Positions 1 through 12,200 of a stretch of 64,000 bases of DNA are shown in pieces. This DNA comes from Datisca glomerata (lineage: Eukaryota > Streptophyta > Magnoliopsida > Cucurbitales > Datiscaceae): positions 496,001-560,000 of the forward strand of contig QANY01013229.1 in assembly GCA_003255025.1 (NCBI GenBank), read 5' to 3'. The position numbers and the translations under genes were made by a program. The notes under the pieces are model-generated. The model was not told the DNA's origin and did no database searches. It was given only the letters and a program-made list of their open reading frames with translations. Every line of letters starts with the position of its first letter. The first letter of the stretch is position 1.

Positions 1-208
1 TCATGTCTTTTCATCGTTTAAAATATTTAATAACTCATTATTAATTGAGTAATTTTAATTTATCATAACTTAACTCATTAATATTTATATATAAGTTGTT
101 ATACTTTTTATATATAATATAATATAATAATTAATTATAAAATAAAAATGGTTAATTCATCATATTTTAGTAACAGAAACGATTGGTTGATAAAATATAA
201 TAGAAATT

Positions 209-809
209 GTCATCACTTTGTTTTGAGGATGAATTCTGAACCGGATCAGGTGATGAATGGAGAGTGATCTAGTTATCGGAGAACCATTGAGATTGTGAAG
301 GACTAGCACGGAGAGAATGATGAGCATCCTTAACGGCCTAGACGGTGACAACCGCCAGCAAACGCACCTCCGTAAGGTTGCCAAGGAGAGGGAGAGAGAG
401 AGCACCCTAAATGTGTGCGTATAATGTCCAAATATTCAACCCCTTCAATAGGAGTGTTAAGCATATTATATAGAAAGTAAGGGGTCAACCCTATTTTATG
501 ATTGGTCAATCAACGATTGCCAAGTGTAAGTGGAGGCCGACATATAGGACGCTGCCACATGTTTTTAGGTCCATCCTCAACGAGACGACGACGCATCTAA
601 AGTATACTGAGGAGTTCATGACGGCGGACTGACACGACGAACTTCATCCTAATCCTACTAAGTCGTATGCTTCCAATTCATTCCCAATGTGGTATGAGTT
701 CATCCAAGTCTTGTCACTTGACTTGATGGTTACTGGTAAATAAGCAGGGGTTCGACCAGTGCGGGTGGACCCATGAGTATGTCCAAGGTAGAAAATTCAT
801 GTATAAACA
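209..809. repeat. LTR-like direct repeat, copy 1
   Basis: This ~600-bp segment is closely similar to 7,222-7,779 in the same orientation, sharing the stretches around 'ttaacggcctagacggtgac', 'tataatgtccaaatat', 'tgcttccaattcattccc' and the end 'ttcatgtataaaca'. Homology starts abruptly at 209 and stops at 809. No primer-binding site follows it, so a canonical 5' LTR is not shown. It could be a truncated LTR or another dispersed repeat. Confidence 0.75.
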
Positions 810-815
810 GTATCC

Positions 816-1867
816 CATGTGCAAGTTCAAATGTGTAGCACTTAAACTTGTACATAGTCTCGGTGTGTGTTATAATCTTACTTGATGAGTCACTGAATTG
901 TGAGATGTTCAATTCTGATGACGAATGTTTCTTCATCAAATCAGTCATGCAAGGTCATCTTCATTACTATAGCCCCTAGTTGGATGTGATGATATATCAA
1001 TTGCTTGCATTTAGCCTTCAATCAGAGATGCAAGAAGTAGTTGACTACGGCGAGCTTCACTCAATAAAAAGTCTGATCATGGCGATGTTCACTGAAAAAT
1101 GACTGGCTGAAAATATATACACACACTAGTAATGCATAACCTTATATTCAAGGTTAGCACAATTGAATATATATTATAAGATTTATATCATATGAATGTT
1201 CACAATGTGTGTTCAGATGTCAATGTATCATAACAAGATAACATAGTCAAACAACATTCTTTAACTATATCATGGTCATATATGACAAACGTCTTAACGA
1301 TACATTCATATTTACCATTACTAGAGATAATTCATCAGAGTCATTGCCATCGCTTTCCAATATTAATGATACGAGAGAATTAGTCAAGATAAACTCACCA
1401 GAGAGGAGTTTAACCAACGCAACATTACATCAAGGCAACATATTATCCAAGAGAAATCTAATCATGGCAGAGTTCGTCAAGAAATTTCTTTGCGGGAAGT
1501 AAACATGCTGAAGTGTCATCTTTAGACGATTCGACTTGTGATAGCGCATATGCGTAGGAACCTGCACGACATTGCTCAAGAAGGCGCACACACACGCGCA
1601 CGCGCACGCACACACACACACACACATATATGTGCCCATTGCCGTGGAATGTGGCTTTAGTCATATGGATTGTATCTAACTTGGGTATTTATTATGGATG
1701 TGTTTATGGTAAAAGTCGCGTGTAAGAGCGATGTACGTGCGAAGTAGAGATGCATGATAACGAAGCATGATAAAAATTTGAAGTACGAATGGGTATATTT
1801 CAAACACGTTTGGCGGCCAAGTTCCCCTTTGAAAGGTTTCGCACGACGGTTAAGTTCTACCTAACTA
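816..1867. other. Intergenic stretch without a recognisable gene
   Basis: Short open frames here have no recognisable motif and no splice logic. The only distinct structure is the CA/CG microsatellite near 1,585-1,630. I see no gene. Confidence 0.6.
1585..1630. repeat. CA/CG dinucleotide microsatellite
   Basis: Alternating purine-pyrimidine run of CA units interrupted by CG units, ending in 'catatatg'. Such runs can adopt Z-DNA; no function is shown. Confidence 0.9.
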
Positions 1868-2855
1868 CCTTTGCTGAAATGTCTTCATAGCATTTCAGGG
1901 ACAAACTTTACTTGAGCGCATTAGGCACATCCCAGGGATGTACTCTGCTGAAACATCTTAAGTGTGTTTCAAGAATAAACTTTACGAAAACGTCTTAAAC
2001 ACCTTACATGAATGATTTCTGCCAAAACGTCTTAAACGCATTTCAGGAGAAATCTTTGCTTAAACATCTTAAACGCGTTTCAGGAACAATCTTTGCTGAA
2101 ACATCTTATATGCATTCTAGGAACAATCTTTGCTGAAACATCTTAATTGCAATTCAAGAATAGCCTTTGTTGAAATCTCTTAGATGGGCTACAAGAACTA
2201 ACTTTGCTAAAAGGTCTTGAAAGCGTTACAGGAACTAGCTTCGCTGAAACGTCTTAAACGCGTTTCAGGAACAATCTTTGTTGAAATGTTTTAAATTCAT
2301 TTCAGGAACAACTTTGCTGAACTGTCTTAAACGCGTTTCAGGAATAAACTTTGCTGAAGCGTCTTAAACGATTTTCAGGAACAATCTTCGCTGAAAAATC
2401 TTAGAACGCGTTTCAGGAACAACCTTTGCTGAAACGTCTTAAATGCGTTTCAGGAACAATCTTTGCTTAAACGTCTTAAATGCGTTTCAGGAACAATCTT
2501 TGCTAAAACGTGTTTTAAGAACAATCTTTGCTGAAACGTCTTAAGTGCGTTTCAGGAACAATTTTTGCTAAAATATCTTAAACGTATTTCAGGTTCAATC
2601 TTTGGTGAAAAGTCTTAAACTCATTTCAAGAACAATCTTGGACGAAACGTCTTAAATGCGTTTAAGGAACAAGCTTAGCTAAAACGTCTTAAACGCATTT
2701 TAGGAATAAACTTCGCTGAGACATCTTAAATGTGTTTCAGGAATAATCTTCACTGAAACGTCTCTAAACGCGTTTCGGGAACAATCTTTACTGAAACGTC
2801 TTAAATGCATTTCAGGAACAATCTTTGCTGAAACGTATTAAATGCGTTCCAGAAT
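1868..2855. repeat. 37-bp minisatellite array 1 (about 27 units)
   Basis: Diverged tandem units of about 37 bp. Each contains the core 'gaaacgtcttaaacgcgttt' followed by 'caggaacaatctttgct'. The core carries an imperfect inverted repeat (GAAACG, nine bases, CGTTTC), so each unit could form a small hairpin. The first units (1,868-2,080) are the most degenerate. The array is non-coding in all frames. Confidence 0.95.
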
Positions 2856-2979
2856 AACGGACCCATCATAATTTTTTGGTTCATTTTGATTACTACAAAA
2901 GTCATAGTAAAAATTACGATGTTAATCATATTTCAATTCTAAGTCATCACAAAAGGAAAAAAATTTCATCACCTTGAGT

Positions 2980-3190
2980 GTGCTTAATAGTAATTTTTTT
3001 TCTTGTCAATAATCCTAAGCTATCTATAATAGGAACACTTAGTGGTGATTTTTACTCAATAGTCCTAAGTCACCCCTCATGGTAATTTTGTCGTTGCCTC
3101 AGATGCACTTAGCGGTAATTTTTACTCAACGATACTAAGTCAACCCTTGTGGTAGTTTTTTTATTACCTCGGGTGCACTTTGCGGTGAAT
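2980..3190. repeat. 70-bp tandem repeat, copy A
   Basis: Units begin with 'cactta' or 'cacttt' at 3,036, 3,106 and 3,176, exactly 70 bp apart, with a weaker unit upstream near 2,980. Each holds 'ggt(g/a)atttttactcaa' and 'cctaagtcacc'-like words. The same structure recurs at 4,298, 4,368 and 4,438. Confidence 0.85.
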
Positions 3191-3449
3191 CATCAACCGC
3201 TTGTTAAGGATCTTATTGTCACCGAGGCAACGATTGACCTGAAATACTCTGCTCGAGGCACCAGACATGGTTATTTCCTGTTACCATAGGTGTCCAAAAC
3301 CAATCATAAAAACATTTTCTCTACGTGGTATTACTGACATAGTTAGAGGTGGCTGAAAGCCCTTTTCACAATGATAATGCAACTATGGACAATAAAATTC
3401 TCACAGAAAACATGTCCTTATTCTTATTGTCACGATTATTGTTCAGAAG

Positions 3450-4115
3450 GAACAATCTTTGCTGAAACGTCTTATATGCATTCCAGGAATAATTTTTGCC
3501 GAAACATCTTAATTGCATTTCAAGAAAAACCTTTGTTGAAATCTCTTAAATGGGCTACAAGAACTAACTTTGCTAAAAGGTCTTGAAAGCGTTACAGGAA
3601 CTAGCTTCGTTGAAACGTCTTAAACGCGTTTCAGGAACAATCTTTGCTGAAACATTTTAAATTCATTTCAAGAACAACTTTGCTGAAATGTCTTAAACGC
3701 GTTTCAGGAATGAACTTTGCTGAAACGTCTTAAACGCATTTTAGGAACAATCTTTGCTGAAACATCTTAGAACGTGTTTCAGGAACAATCTTTGCTAAAA
3801 CATCTTAAATGCGTTTCAGGAACAATCTTGACTAAAACATCTTAAACGTGTTTCAGGTTCAATCTTTGGTGAAACGTCTTAAATTCATTTCAAGAATAAT
3901 CTTGGCTGAAATGTCTTAAATGTGTTTAAGGAACAAGCTTCGCTGAAACGTCTTAAACGCATTTCAGCAATAAACTTCGCTGAAACATCTTAAGTGTGTT
4001 TCAGGAACAATCTTCACTGAAACGTCTTTAAACGCGTTTCGGGAACAATCTTTACTGAAACGTCTTAAATGTGTTTCAGGAACAATCTTCACTGAAACGT
4101 CTTAAACGCGTTCCA
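3450..4115. repeat. 37-bp minisatellite array 2 (about 18 units)
   Basis: The second array of the same 37-bp unit as 1,868-2,855. Its unit order matches that of array 1 from 2,084 onward, including the distinctive variant units 'aatctcttaaatgggctaca' and 'aaggtcttgaaagcgttaca'. It therefore arose by block duplication, not by independent amplification. Confidence 0.93.
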
Positions 4116-4242
4116 GAATAACGGACACATCATAATTTTTTGGTTCATTTTGATTACTACAAAAGTCATAGTAAAAATTACGATGTTAAACATATTTCAG
4201 TTCTAAGTCATCCCTCAGGACAAGTTTTTCATCACCTTGAGT

Positions 4243-4450
4243 GTGCTTAATAGCATTTTTTTACTTGTCAAAAATCCTAAGCTATCTATAATAGGTACAC
4301 TTAGTGGTGATTTTTACTCAATAGTCCTAAGTCACCCCTCATGATAATTTTGTAGTTGCCTCATATGCACTTAGCAGTAATTTTTACTCAATGGTACCAA
4401 GTCACCCCTTGTGTTAATTTTGTTGTTACCTCGGGTGCACTTTACGGTGA
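4243..4450. repeat. 70-bp tandem repeat, copy B
   Basis: Duplicate of the 2,980-3,190 repeats, with units at 4,298, 4,368 and 4,438 (70-bp spacing), carried by the segmental duplication. Confidence 0.85.
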
Positions 4451-4944
4451 ATCATCAACCGCCTGTTAAGGATTTTATTGTCACCGAGGCAACGATTGAC
4501 CTGAAATACTCTGCTCGAGGCACCAGACATGGTTATTTCCAGTTACCATGGATGTCCAGAACCAATCATAAATTTCTCACAGAAAACATGTCCTTATTCT
4601 TGTTGTCACGATTATTGTTCAGAAGGAGAATCTCCCAATAAACGAAAAACTGGTTATGAGAGCAAATCTTCCAAACAGAAACAATAGTATAGAATACGTC
4701 ACAGGGAATGTGCATATATTGATATATTCCCCTCATTTCAAATCTCAAAGAAATATACACCATTTTCTCTGTCATGATGAAATTCGATAATGACGTAAAG
4801 ATTGTGGGCAAATATAGAATAGCAAATATATATCTAGAATTCCTCATATGCACATTAGAGCCCCCATTAGGCGTGATTCAGATTCATTTGGCAGAGATCA
4901 TGAGATAATGTAAATAATAATTAATTCCATAAATACTTACAATA

Positions 4945-5260
4945 ATTGGGTTGATAAATCCATGAATACCCATAATAGGTCAGATGATAAGTCCAGCAAT
5001 CCCCTCAAGATGAGTCAGATAATCAGTTAAGAAACCCGCATAATAAGTTGATTCATAAATCTCTAATATCTATAATAAGTTAGTGGATAATTTGTATATC
5101 TCCATGATGAGCTCAATAATAAGTCTAGAAATCTCTGTGATAACTTGATTAATAAATCCAAAAATCCCTTTGGAGAGTTGACGTGTAAGATGAATAAATC
5201 TATAATTTTCATGATCAAATGATAAACAAGTCAATAAATCCTCATAATTTGTTCTATCCG
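4945..5260. repeat. Strongly decayed ~33-bp tandem repeat
   Basis: About eight to nine degenerate units of 31-35 bp can be lined up, each with a 'gat(a)ataa(a/g)tcc' start, a short 'aat(c/a)cc' middle and a 'cataataagtt/ca' end. Divergence is high. The repeat is visible by eye only and would need self-alignment to confirm. Confidence 0.55.
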
Positions 5261-6382
5261 AAAAGTCCTCATATGTGAAGGAAAATATATGTCCATGATG
5301 ACAGAGTGAATTAGACGTGACAAGTGCCAAACTCTTGAAATGAATGTCAAATCGAATGAATTTTAACATGTATATGATATAAAATGTGTTAATCAAAGAT
5401 GTAAAGTAATAAGAGAGATTAAAGAATAAAAGCATGTATGTTTTTTTCTCTTATATAAACATGCTCGACCTGTAAATTTAATACAATCTAGAAGCATATT
5501 TAACTCGCATAAAGAGAATCGTATATGCATGGGAGTATTACTCCAATGAATTATAGGTAGTTAAGCACGCATATGAATGAAGAGATGAGTTCAAGCTATT
5601 TTTTAGTCCTTCTAATAAAGAGATTGTGCCATAAAACTAGCCGAATCAAGTATAAGCTCTTTAAGGCATCAAACTGTGAACATGCTTTCGATAGATAAAA
5701 TGCGTAAAGCATTTTAGTTTTGATAATTCATTTGGATTATTGAAATATGGATAAAGCACAAAGTGTTGATAAAAATGATAGCGTACCAAAATATTGATAA
5801 TGCACAAGAATCAATTAAACATTATATTTATCATAAAAGATTGACATGAGTTTGATATTGTTTAATTAATATTTAAACATACTTGGCCGATGCATATCAA
5901 ATTATTATCAAGAAATCAATTCGATTTGTATGGTTTATAACATTGATAATAATCTCATATTATCCACAATAGGGTCAAGTTATCAAATTATTCAAGATGG
6001 ATGATCTAAACATGTTAAATGTAATTTCTATAATTACATTAGAGCATGATAAATTTTGAACATGGAGAACTAATTAATTATGCTCGACATAATTAACGTA
6101 GAATCAATTTCTATTAATTATTTAATATGCTTGAACAATTGTGCAAATATATTCTTTAAGACACTATATGATAAGTTCATGCAATCATCAAATTTTCTTT
6201 TGAGCGAATTAAATATGTATTTAAAGATGAAGAAATAATTTAAAAATAAATACTTAGCTTGCATACATCGCGGTGACCCGTGCAATTGAGACTCGGTAAT
6301 ATAACTGTGGCTGAATTTTTCAAGCGTCATCCCATAAACGGACAATGAACCATGTTTCTTTGGACCTTAAAGGTATTGAGAG
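5261..6382. other. AT-rich intergenic stretch, no gene seen
   Basis: AT-rich sequence with only short, featureless open frames on either strand. No RNA gene, repeat array or protein domain was recognised. Confidence 0.6.
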
Positions 6383-7779
6383 TGTTGGGCTTGTGGAAAA
6401 TCATGTGCTGGCTCTTTAAAGGACCAACAGCCAGGTGTTGGGCTGCTGGAAATAGAGAGTTGGCCCATAGGCTGTGGGCCAAGGAGTTCGCGGGTCGCGC
6501 CTAGGGGTGCGGATCGAGTCGCGGGTCTTCTTGTGGGTTGTGCCTGAGAGTGGTGGACGAGGCGCTAGTCGGGTCAAGAGCACATCCTCTAGGCCACGTG
6601 CATTGGGCTTCGCTGGACGATGCGCGGGCTGGCCTGCTGTTGACTCGATAGTTGAATGGTCCGGGTAGGTCAACCCGGTAACTGAAATTGGGTAAGAACG
6701 AAGCTGTCGCCGGTGACGGCGTGTAGGGCACGTGCGGCCATCTCCGGCGGCCTTTTTTTACTATAAACGGCTCTAAATTGACGAAAAACCTCGTCTGAAC
6801 CATTTTATGGGTGTTTTGAAATCTGAAAATACTTCGTTTTGTGTAGATCTAATGTTCTATATTCGGTTTTCCATCAAATCCGAGGGTAGCCACGGCTTTC
6901 CTTTCAAGTCCGGTGGCTGAGCTATTATTGACCTGGGTGGTTTTCCTCTTAAGAATTTTCAGATCTGTAAATTCTCAGCCTCACAACTCTAGCACGCAGC
7001 TCTTCCGGGTATTCCTCCATTTTTCTTCTTCATCTTCTCGAATTTCTAGATCCGTTATTGAAATCTTGAATATTATTATCCAGCTCTGATTTTTTATAGT
7101 TCAAAACAAAAAAAAAAATCCAGATCTGAAACTTTTTTCTCCTTCATTGTTAATCCCTTTTTCCTTGTAAACTCTTCCAGATTCCTTCGGCTCTCTTCCA
7201 ACAGACCACTCCCCAGTGGAGTGTCATTATTTCGAGGATGAATCCTGAACCAGATCGGGTCAGGAATGGAGAGTGGTCTAATTATCGGAGAGCCTTTGGG
7301 AATGTGGAGGTCTAGCATGGAGGGAATGATGAGCATTTTTAACGGCCTAGACGGTGACAACCGTCGGGTTGCGAAGGAGAGGGAGAGGGAAAGAGAGCCT
7401 CCAAACGTGTGTGTATAATGTCCAAATATCCAACCCATTCAATAAGAGTGTTAAGCACATTTATATAGAAAATGAGGGGTAAACCCTATTTTATAAGTAG
7501 ATGTCAATGTAGAGGACGATGTCACATATTCCTAGGTTCGTCCTCAATGGGAGGACGACACATCCAAAGCTTACTGAAGAGGTCATGACGGCGGATCGAC
7601 ACGACGAGCCTCATCCTAATCGTATAAAGTCGCATGCTTCCAATTCATTCCCAATGCGGTAAGAGTCAATCCAAGTCTTGTCACTTGACTTGACGGTTAC
7701 GGATAAATAATCACATGGGTTCGACCAGTGCGGATGGACCTAACGGGTATGTCTAGGGTAAAAAATTCATGTATAAACA
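6383..7779 (+). repeat. LTR-like repeat copy 2 with upstream promoter-like part
   Basis: The part 7,222-7,779 duplicates 209-809. The sequence 5' to it is unusually GC-rich for this window (6,470-6,740) and is followed by a TATA-like 'actataaac' near 6,757. If read as an LTR it would run from 'tgttgggctt' (6,383) to 'tgtataaaca' (7,779), TG...CA bounded. No coding region, PBS or convincing polypurine tract accompanies it. An LTR fragment is the best guess, but it is unproven. Confidence 0.5.
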
Positions 7780-8760
7780 CACTTCGTTATGTGCTCTACA
7801 AAATCCATATGCTAATCTAATTGTATGTTAAGAAAAAAAAGTTCATTCATTAAATTGTATGCCAATACAATTCATTAAATTGTAATACCAATAAATAAGG
7901 TGTAACTATAAAATAAGTTATTAATTAGTTACATACTTTTTTCCTTATCATCTAAATTATTTTAGTAATTAGTTGTCTTGTTTAATTAAACCATTATAAT
8001 ATATGGAACAATGTTGGGGAAGATACTTGATATAGTTTCAAGTGTTCATACTCAACTTATATATGTATATAATACTGCCTCAAACTTAAAAATGAAATTA
8101 TCCAACCATATAATAAAGCTCCATGCATGTAAATGTCAATTGTTTCTCTAGATAAATCTTGTTTTCTTTTTCTTTTCAGATAATTTTTAGTACAAATAAA
8201 CGCTAGTTGGTCTTTGCAATTAGAAGTTTTCATGGAATGACTCTAATAAAAAAACATCGACATTTATTTTTCCAATTTATTGATGTAACTTCATTATATA
8301 ACACAATTAATGAGAAAATATTGCTTTATCCTATATTTAAATGTTGTTTGAGAGATCAAAACTTTATCATATTTAAGCTCCTTTTGATTTCAATTTAATT
8401 TTAATGTAGTATTGAGATAAATATAAATATATTAAAATAGATTACTAATATAAAATAGATAGATATATCATATGATAAAATTATTATAATCTAAATATTA
8501 ATTAGGAAATAATTAATGTATCACTTAGGTAAATGCGATAAAAATAAATATGAATCTAGAATTATTGATTTACAAAGAGATTATCATCTGATCAGTCTGA
8601 AGAAGGATTCTATTCCAACAGTTTTACCCCAACCATTGATCTCACTCAGTCTCTCTATCTCCCTCGGTAATTCCCAAAGTTGCCACTGTTCTTTTTCATT
8701 ATCATCCCTCCTCTTTTTGTTTGTGAAGCAGTAGAAGAGGGTCTGCCAAACCCTCAAACT

Positions 8761-8761
<1 letters not shown>
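7780..8761. other. Intergenic DNA and upstream region of the UBP gene
   Basis: AT-rich up to about 8,520, then a pyrimidine-rich stretch (8,610-8,760) typical of the sequence around a plant transcription start. No TATA box could be assigned with confidence and no gene is seen before 8,760. Confidence 0.5.

Positions 8762-8816
<55 letters not shown>
8762..8816 (+). repeat. (CT)n microsatellite, probably in the UBP 5' UTR
   Basis: An uninterrupted run of about 27 CT units about 460 bp before the UBP start codon. CT runs are common in plant 5' UTRs and core promoters. A 'gttttag' acceptor-like site at 9,262-9,268, seven bases before the ATG, suggests a 5'-UTR intron between this tract and the coding exon; its donor is not resolved. 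Confidence 0.7.
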
Positions 8817-8819
<3 letters not shown>

Positions 8820-9274
8820 TGCTCCATGTTCATTATTCACCTTCTATATCTAGTACTCAAGCTTGAGCATTTATTTTATCGGTTATGTAAATAGTAGATT
8901 TGTTTGGAAGATTCTCACAGCAGTTCTGATCCTCCTGCTCCATAGTAGTTGGTAAATTTCAGATTTGTTTTCGTTTGTTTTCTAAATCCCTAGTTTTTGT
9001 GCTAGATTAATCTTAAAGCTTCACTTTTATGATTGCGTAGAATCTCCCGTATGTAGTTTCCTAATCGAAATATTGTCTTGGTTGTTCTTATAAATAGACT
9101 ATATAGTTTCACTTTTTCACGATATAGGTTCTTTGATGGGATTTTCGTTGCGGCACTAGCTTCATTACTGACTGTGTTTGTCGCCTTCGGATTCTCCTTC
9201 TTTAGGTATCTTATTGCTTGTTGCTTATTATATTCTCGGTGTTTATTAGTTTTTGAAATTCGTTTTAGGGATTA

Positions 9275-12200
9275 ATGGGAAAAAAAGTTAAGAAGAAGAA
9301 CCGTGGTCCTCTAAAGGAGAAGCAAGTAGCAACGCATTCTACTCAAAAGGTTCCCCAACAAAGCAATCCCATTGCCAAGGTTGTTGAAGATGGAGTTTCG
9401 GCTGTGGAAGGGAGAAAACCATGTTCACATCTTGATACGTGCGTAGATTTGGATAAAGTATTAGCTAAAATTAAGTCTTCAGATCCTGTAAGGTGTGAAG
9501 ATTGTCATGAAGGAGCTGCTGATAAGAGGGGGAGTAAGGGAAGGGCTAAACATGGCAAGAAGAAAGCAGGTTCTTCGGGCGAGTCAAAATCTGACTACAA
9601 AGCCATTTGGATATGTTTGCAGTGTGGGCATTATGCCTGTGGAGGTATTGGGCTTCCCACAAACCCTCAGAATCACGCAATTAGGCACGTCAGGCAAACT
9701 CGTCATTCATTAGTAATCCAGTTTGAAAAGCCTCAGCTTCGGTGGTGCTTCTTTTGCAATACTCTAATTCCAGTTGTGAAGATAGAAGAAGAGAATGGTG
9801 AACGCAGAGTTTTCTTATCTGAAGTGGTCAAAGCCATTAAAGGGCATTCGGTAGAAGGATCTTCAGTGGAGGTGGGGGATATTTGGTTTGGGGGTGAAAC
9901 TGTTTTAACTGAAGGTAAATCAGAGAATACTGTATTGGATGATTCAGATGGAAGCGACAATTATGTAGTAAGAGGCTTGATTAATCTTGGTAATACTTGC
10001 TTCTTTAATTCAATTTTACAAAATCTTTTAGCTATTGATAGATTGAGGGATTACTTTTTTAATTTGGAAGCATCCATTGGACCTCTTACTGTTGCTTTAA
10101 AAAAGCTCATTATTGAAGTAAGAACTGAGGTTCGAACGAAAGGTGTGGTAAATCCAAGGTCAGTTTTTGGGTGCATTGCTTCAAAAGCTCCACAGTTTAA
10201 GGGATATGAACAACACGACAGTCATGAACTGCTGCGTTGCTTTCTTGATGGATTGTCTTCTGAAGAATTGGGGGCGAATAAAATAAAATCTTCTAAAGGA
10301 GAAGCAATTTCTGCAAATCCTTGTCCTACGTTTATGGATGAATTATTTGGAGGGCAAATATCAAGCACTGTTTGTTGTATGGAATGTGGACACTCGTCAA
10401 CAGTTTATGAACCATTTCTAGACCTCTCTCTTCCAGTACCAACAAAGAAACCTCTAAAGAAAAAGCCAATTTCCCGAGCGAAGAAAACGAAACTGCCTCC
10501 CAAGAGAGATGTAAGGACTTTGCCTAAAGTTGACAAAGTTGCAGGTGTTAAACCAGCTCAAAGTGGTTCATTCCAATTGGCAAGCAATGAGCTTGCTCTT
10601 CAAACACAGAGTAGTTCCGTCTGTTCAACTTCTGTAGGCACAGATAGAGCTTTTGCTTCCGCAGACTTTTCTGCTGTTGAAGAATCTAATACGGAATTAG
10701 TTCATGAGGATACTGCAGAACAAGCACCGGATGGTTTGTCATGGTTGGATTACTTAGGACCGGAACCTCTAGCAGATGCACAGGATTTGACTTCACAGAC
10801 TAATGATATTTCAATCATTCAAGATTCGGAAAACAAGGAGAACTTTATGACTGATGCTTCATTACAAAGTAGCTCCCAATGGAGCACTCAGGCTTTCTCA
10901 CATGCTATGGGGCCAGATCTGAAACCGGATTATTCTCCCGTGGATGGTTGGGAAGATGAAGTTCCTTTACAGGTTCAAGGTTCTGTAGTCTTGTTGCTTC
11001 CTTATAACGAAGAAAGTACCTCTTATGATGAAGTGCGAGGAGAGGATCAAGCTTCCTCGTCAAATTTGGGCTGCAATCAAGATAATTTTGATGGTTTTGG
11101 CGACTTATTCAATGAACCTGAGATTACAGTGGGGCCCATCGCAAGGCCCTCGTCTAGTAATGATGTTACAGAAAGTGGTTTTATAGGAAGAAATAGCAGT
11201 GAATCTGATCCTGATGAAGTTGATAATACGAGTTCTCCGGTTTCTGTTGAGAGTTGTCTGGTTTATTTCACAAACCCAGAACTTCTCTCCGGTGAAAATG
11301 GTTATAATTGTGAGATGTGCTTGAAAAAGTTGCAACAACGAAGGTTGAAAGCAAAGGACAAAGAGCCAAAAGCAGCATCCAGACTAGAAACACATGGAGT
11401 TCAGGCTGGGAGGCAAGGTGAGCCTCTGTGCTCCGGTAGCAAGTCCTCTTCTGTTGAAGTTGAAATTCAAAGTAATGGGTATGCTAAAGGTGGTTCAGTT
11501 TGTAATCCCAGTAAAGGCTTAGTTGCACATATGGAAAGAAGTGACTTCACAGATCAAAATTGTGGAAAAACAGTGAATGGCCTAACAGACATGAATTCTG
11601 TTATTTCGTGTTGCGAAGAAGCAACAGTTGGGATTATCAGTCACAAGAGTTTTGATGATCAGAACTCCCAGACGTTGGCTGGACATGACAAATCAGAGGA
11701 AAGTGAGGACGAGGAGATGGATTCAAGAACTGTAAAGGTTAAAAGAGATGCACGAAAAAGGTTCCTCATTCATAAGGCCCCACCCGTGTTGACCATCCAT
11801 ATTAAAAGGTTCAGTCCTGATGCCCGTGGCCGCTATACTAAACTGAATGGACATGTCAGTTTTAGGGAAGTGATTGATCTCAAACCATATATGGATCCCA
11901 GGTACATTTTCAAAAATTTCAGACTATTACTTTGGTACTGTGTACTAGATTTAGAGCAGCCTGCTGCTTTTTAAATTTCTGATTTCTTTTTAGATCAACA
12001 CTTCCTGTACTGTAACATCTATTGATGACATTTTATATCGGAAAAGCACGTACTTCATAAGCTGAGAAATGACATAACTCAAGAACCTCTTTAGTTAGCG
12101 TATTCTCCCAAGTTATTCGAAGCATCACTTGTTCTCAGTTGTACTTGTGTCATATCACTTATGCTCTTTCTTTGTTTTCCAATTGCTTTCTGTATTCCAG

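Larger units (their letters stand above)
2084..4627. repeat. Tandem segmental duplication containing minisatellite and 70-bp repeats
   Basis: The block 2,084-3,449 is repeated as 3,450-4,627 in the same order: minisatellite, an 'acggac(c/a)catcataatttt' spacer, 70-bp repeats, then a unique tail ending 'gttcagaagga'. The second copy has fewer minisatellite units and lacks about 88 bp present at about 3,310-3,400 of the first. The junction at 3,449/3,450 joins the tail directly to a minisatellite unit. Confidence 0.9.

Noticed and set aside
160..405. Minus-strand 81-codon open frame with a Leu/Ser-rich start, also seen in related form at 7,094-7,438
   Set aside because: It lies inside the duplicated LTR-like repeat, the low-complexity start is a GA-tract translated, and the frame is not kept between copies.
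1430..1664. Overlapping Cys/Val-rich open frames
   Set aside because: They are translations of the CA/CG microsatellite.
3371..3586. Plus-strand open frame across the minisatellite junction
   Set aside because: It crosses from the unique tail into minisatellite units with no domain; an accident of the duplication.
1868..4115. CRISPR-like appearance of regular repeats
   Set aside because: The units are contiguous 37-bp tandem repeats without unique spacers, in a plant nuclear genome.
6416..6803. Several overlapping frames in a GC-rich region on both strands
   Set aside because: High GC lowers stop frequency; all frames are open together, there is no motif, and the region looks like an LTR promoter.
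9495..9960. Alternative frames inside the UBP gene
   Set aside because: Shadows of the real frame, which has the zinc-finger and catalytic motifs.
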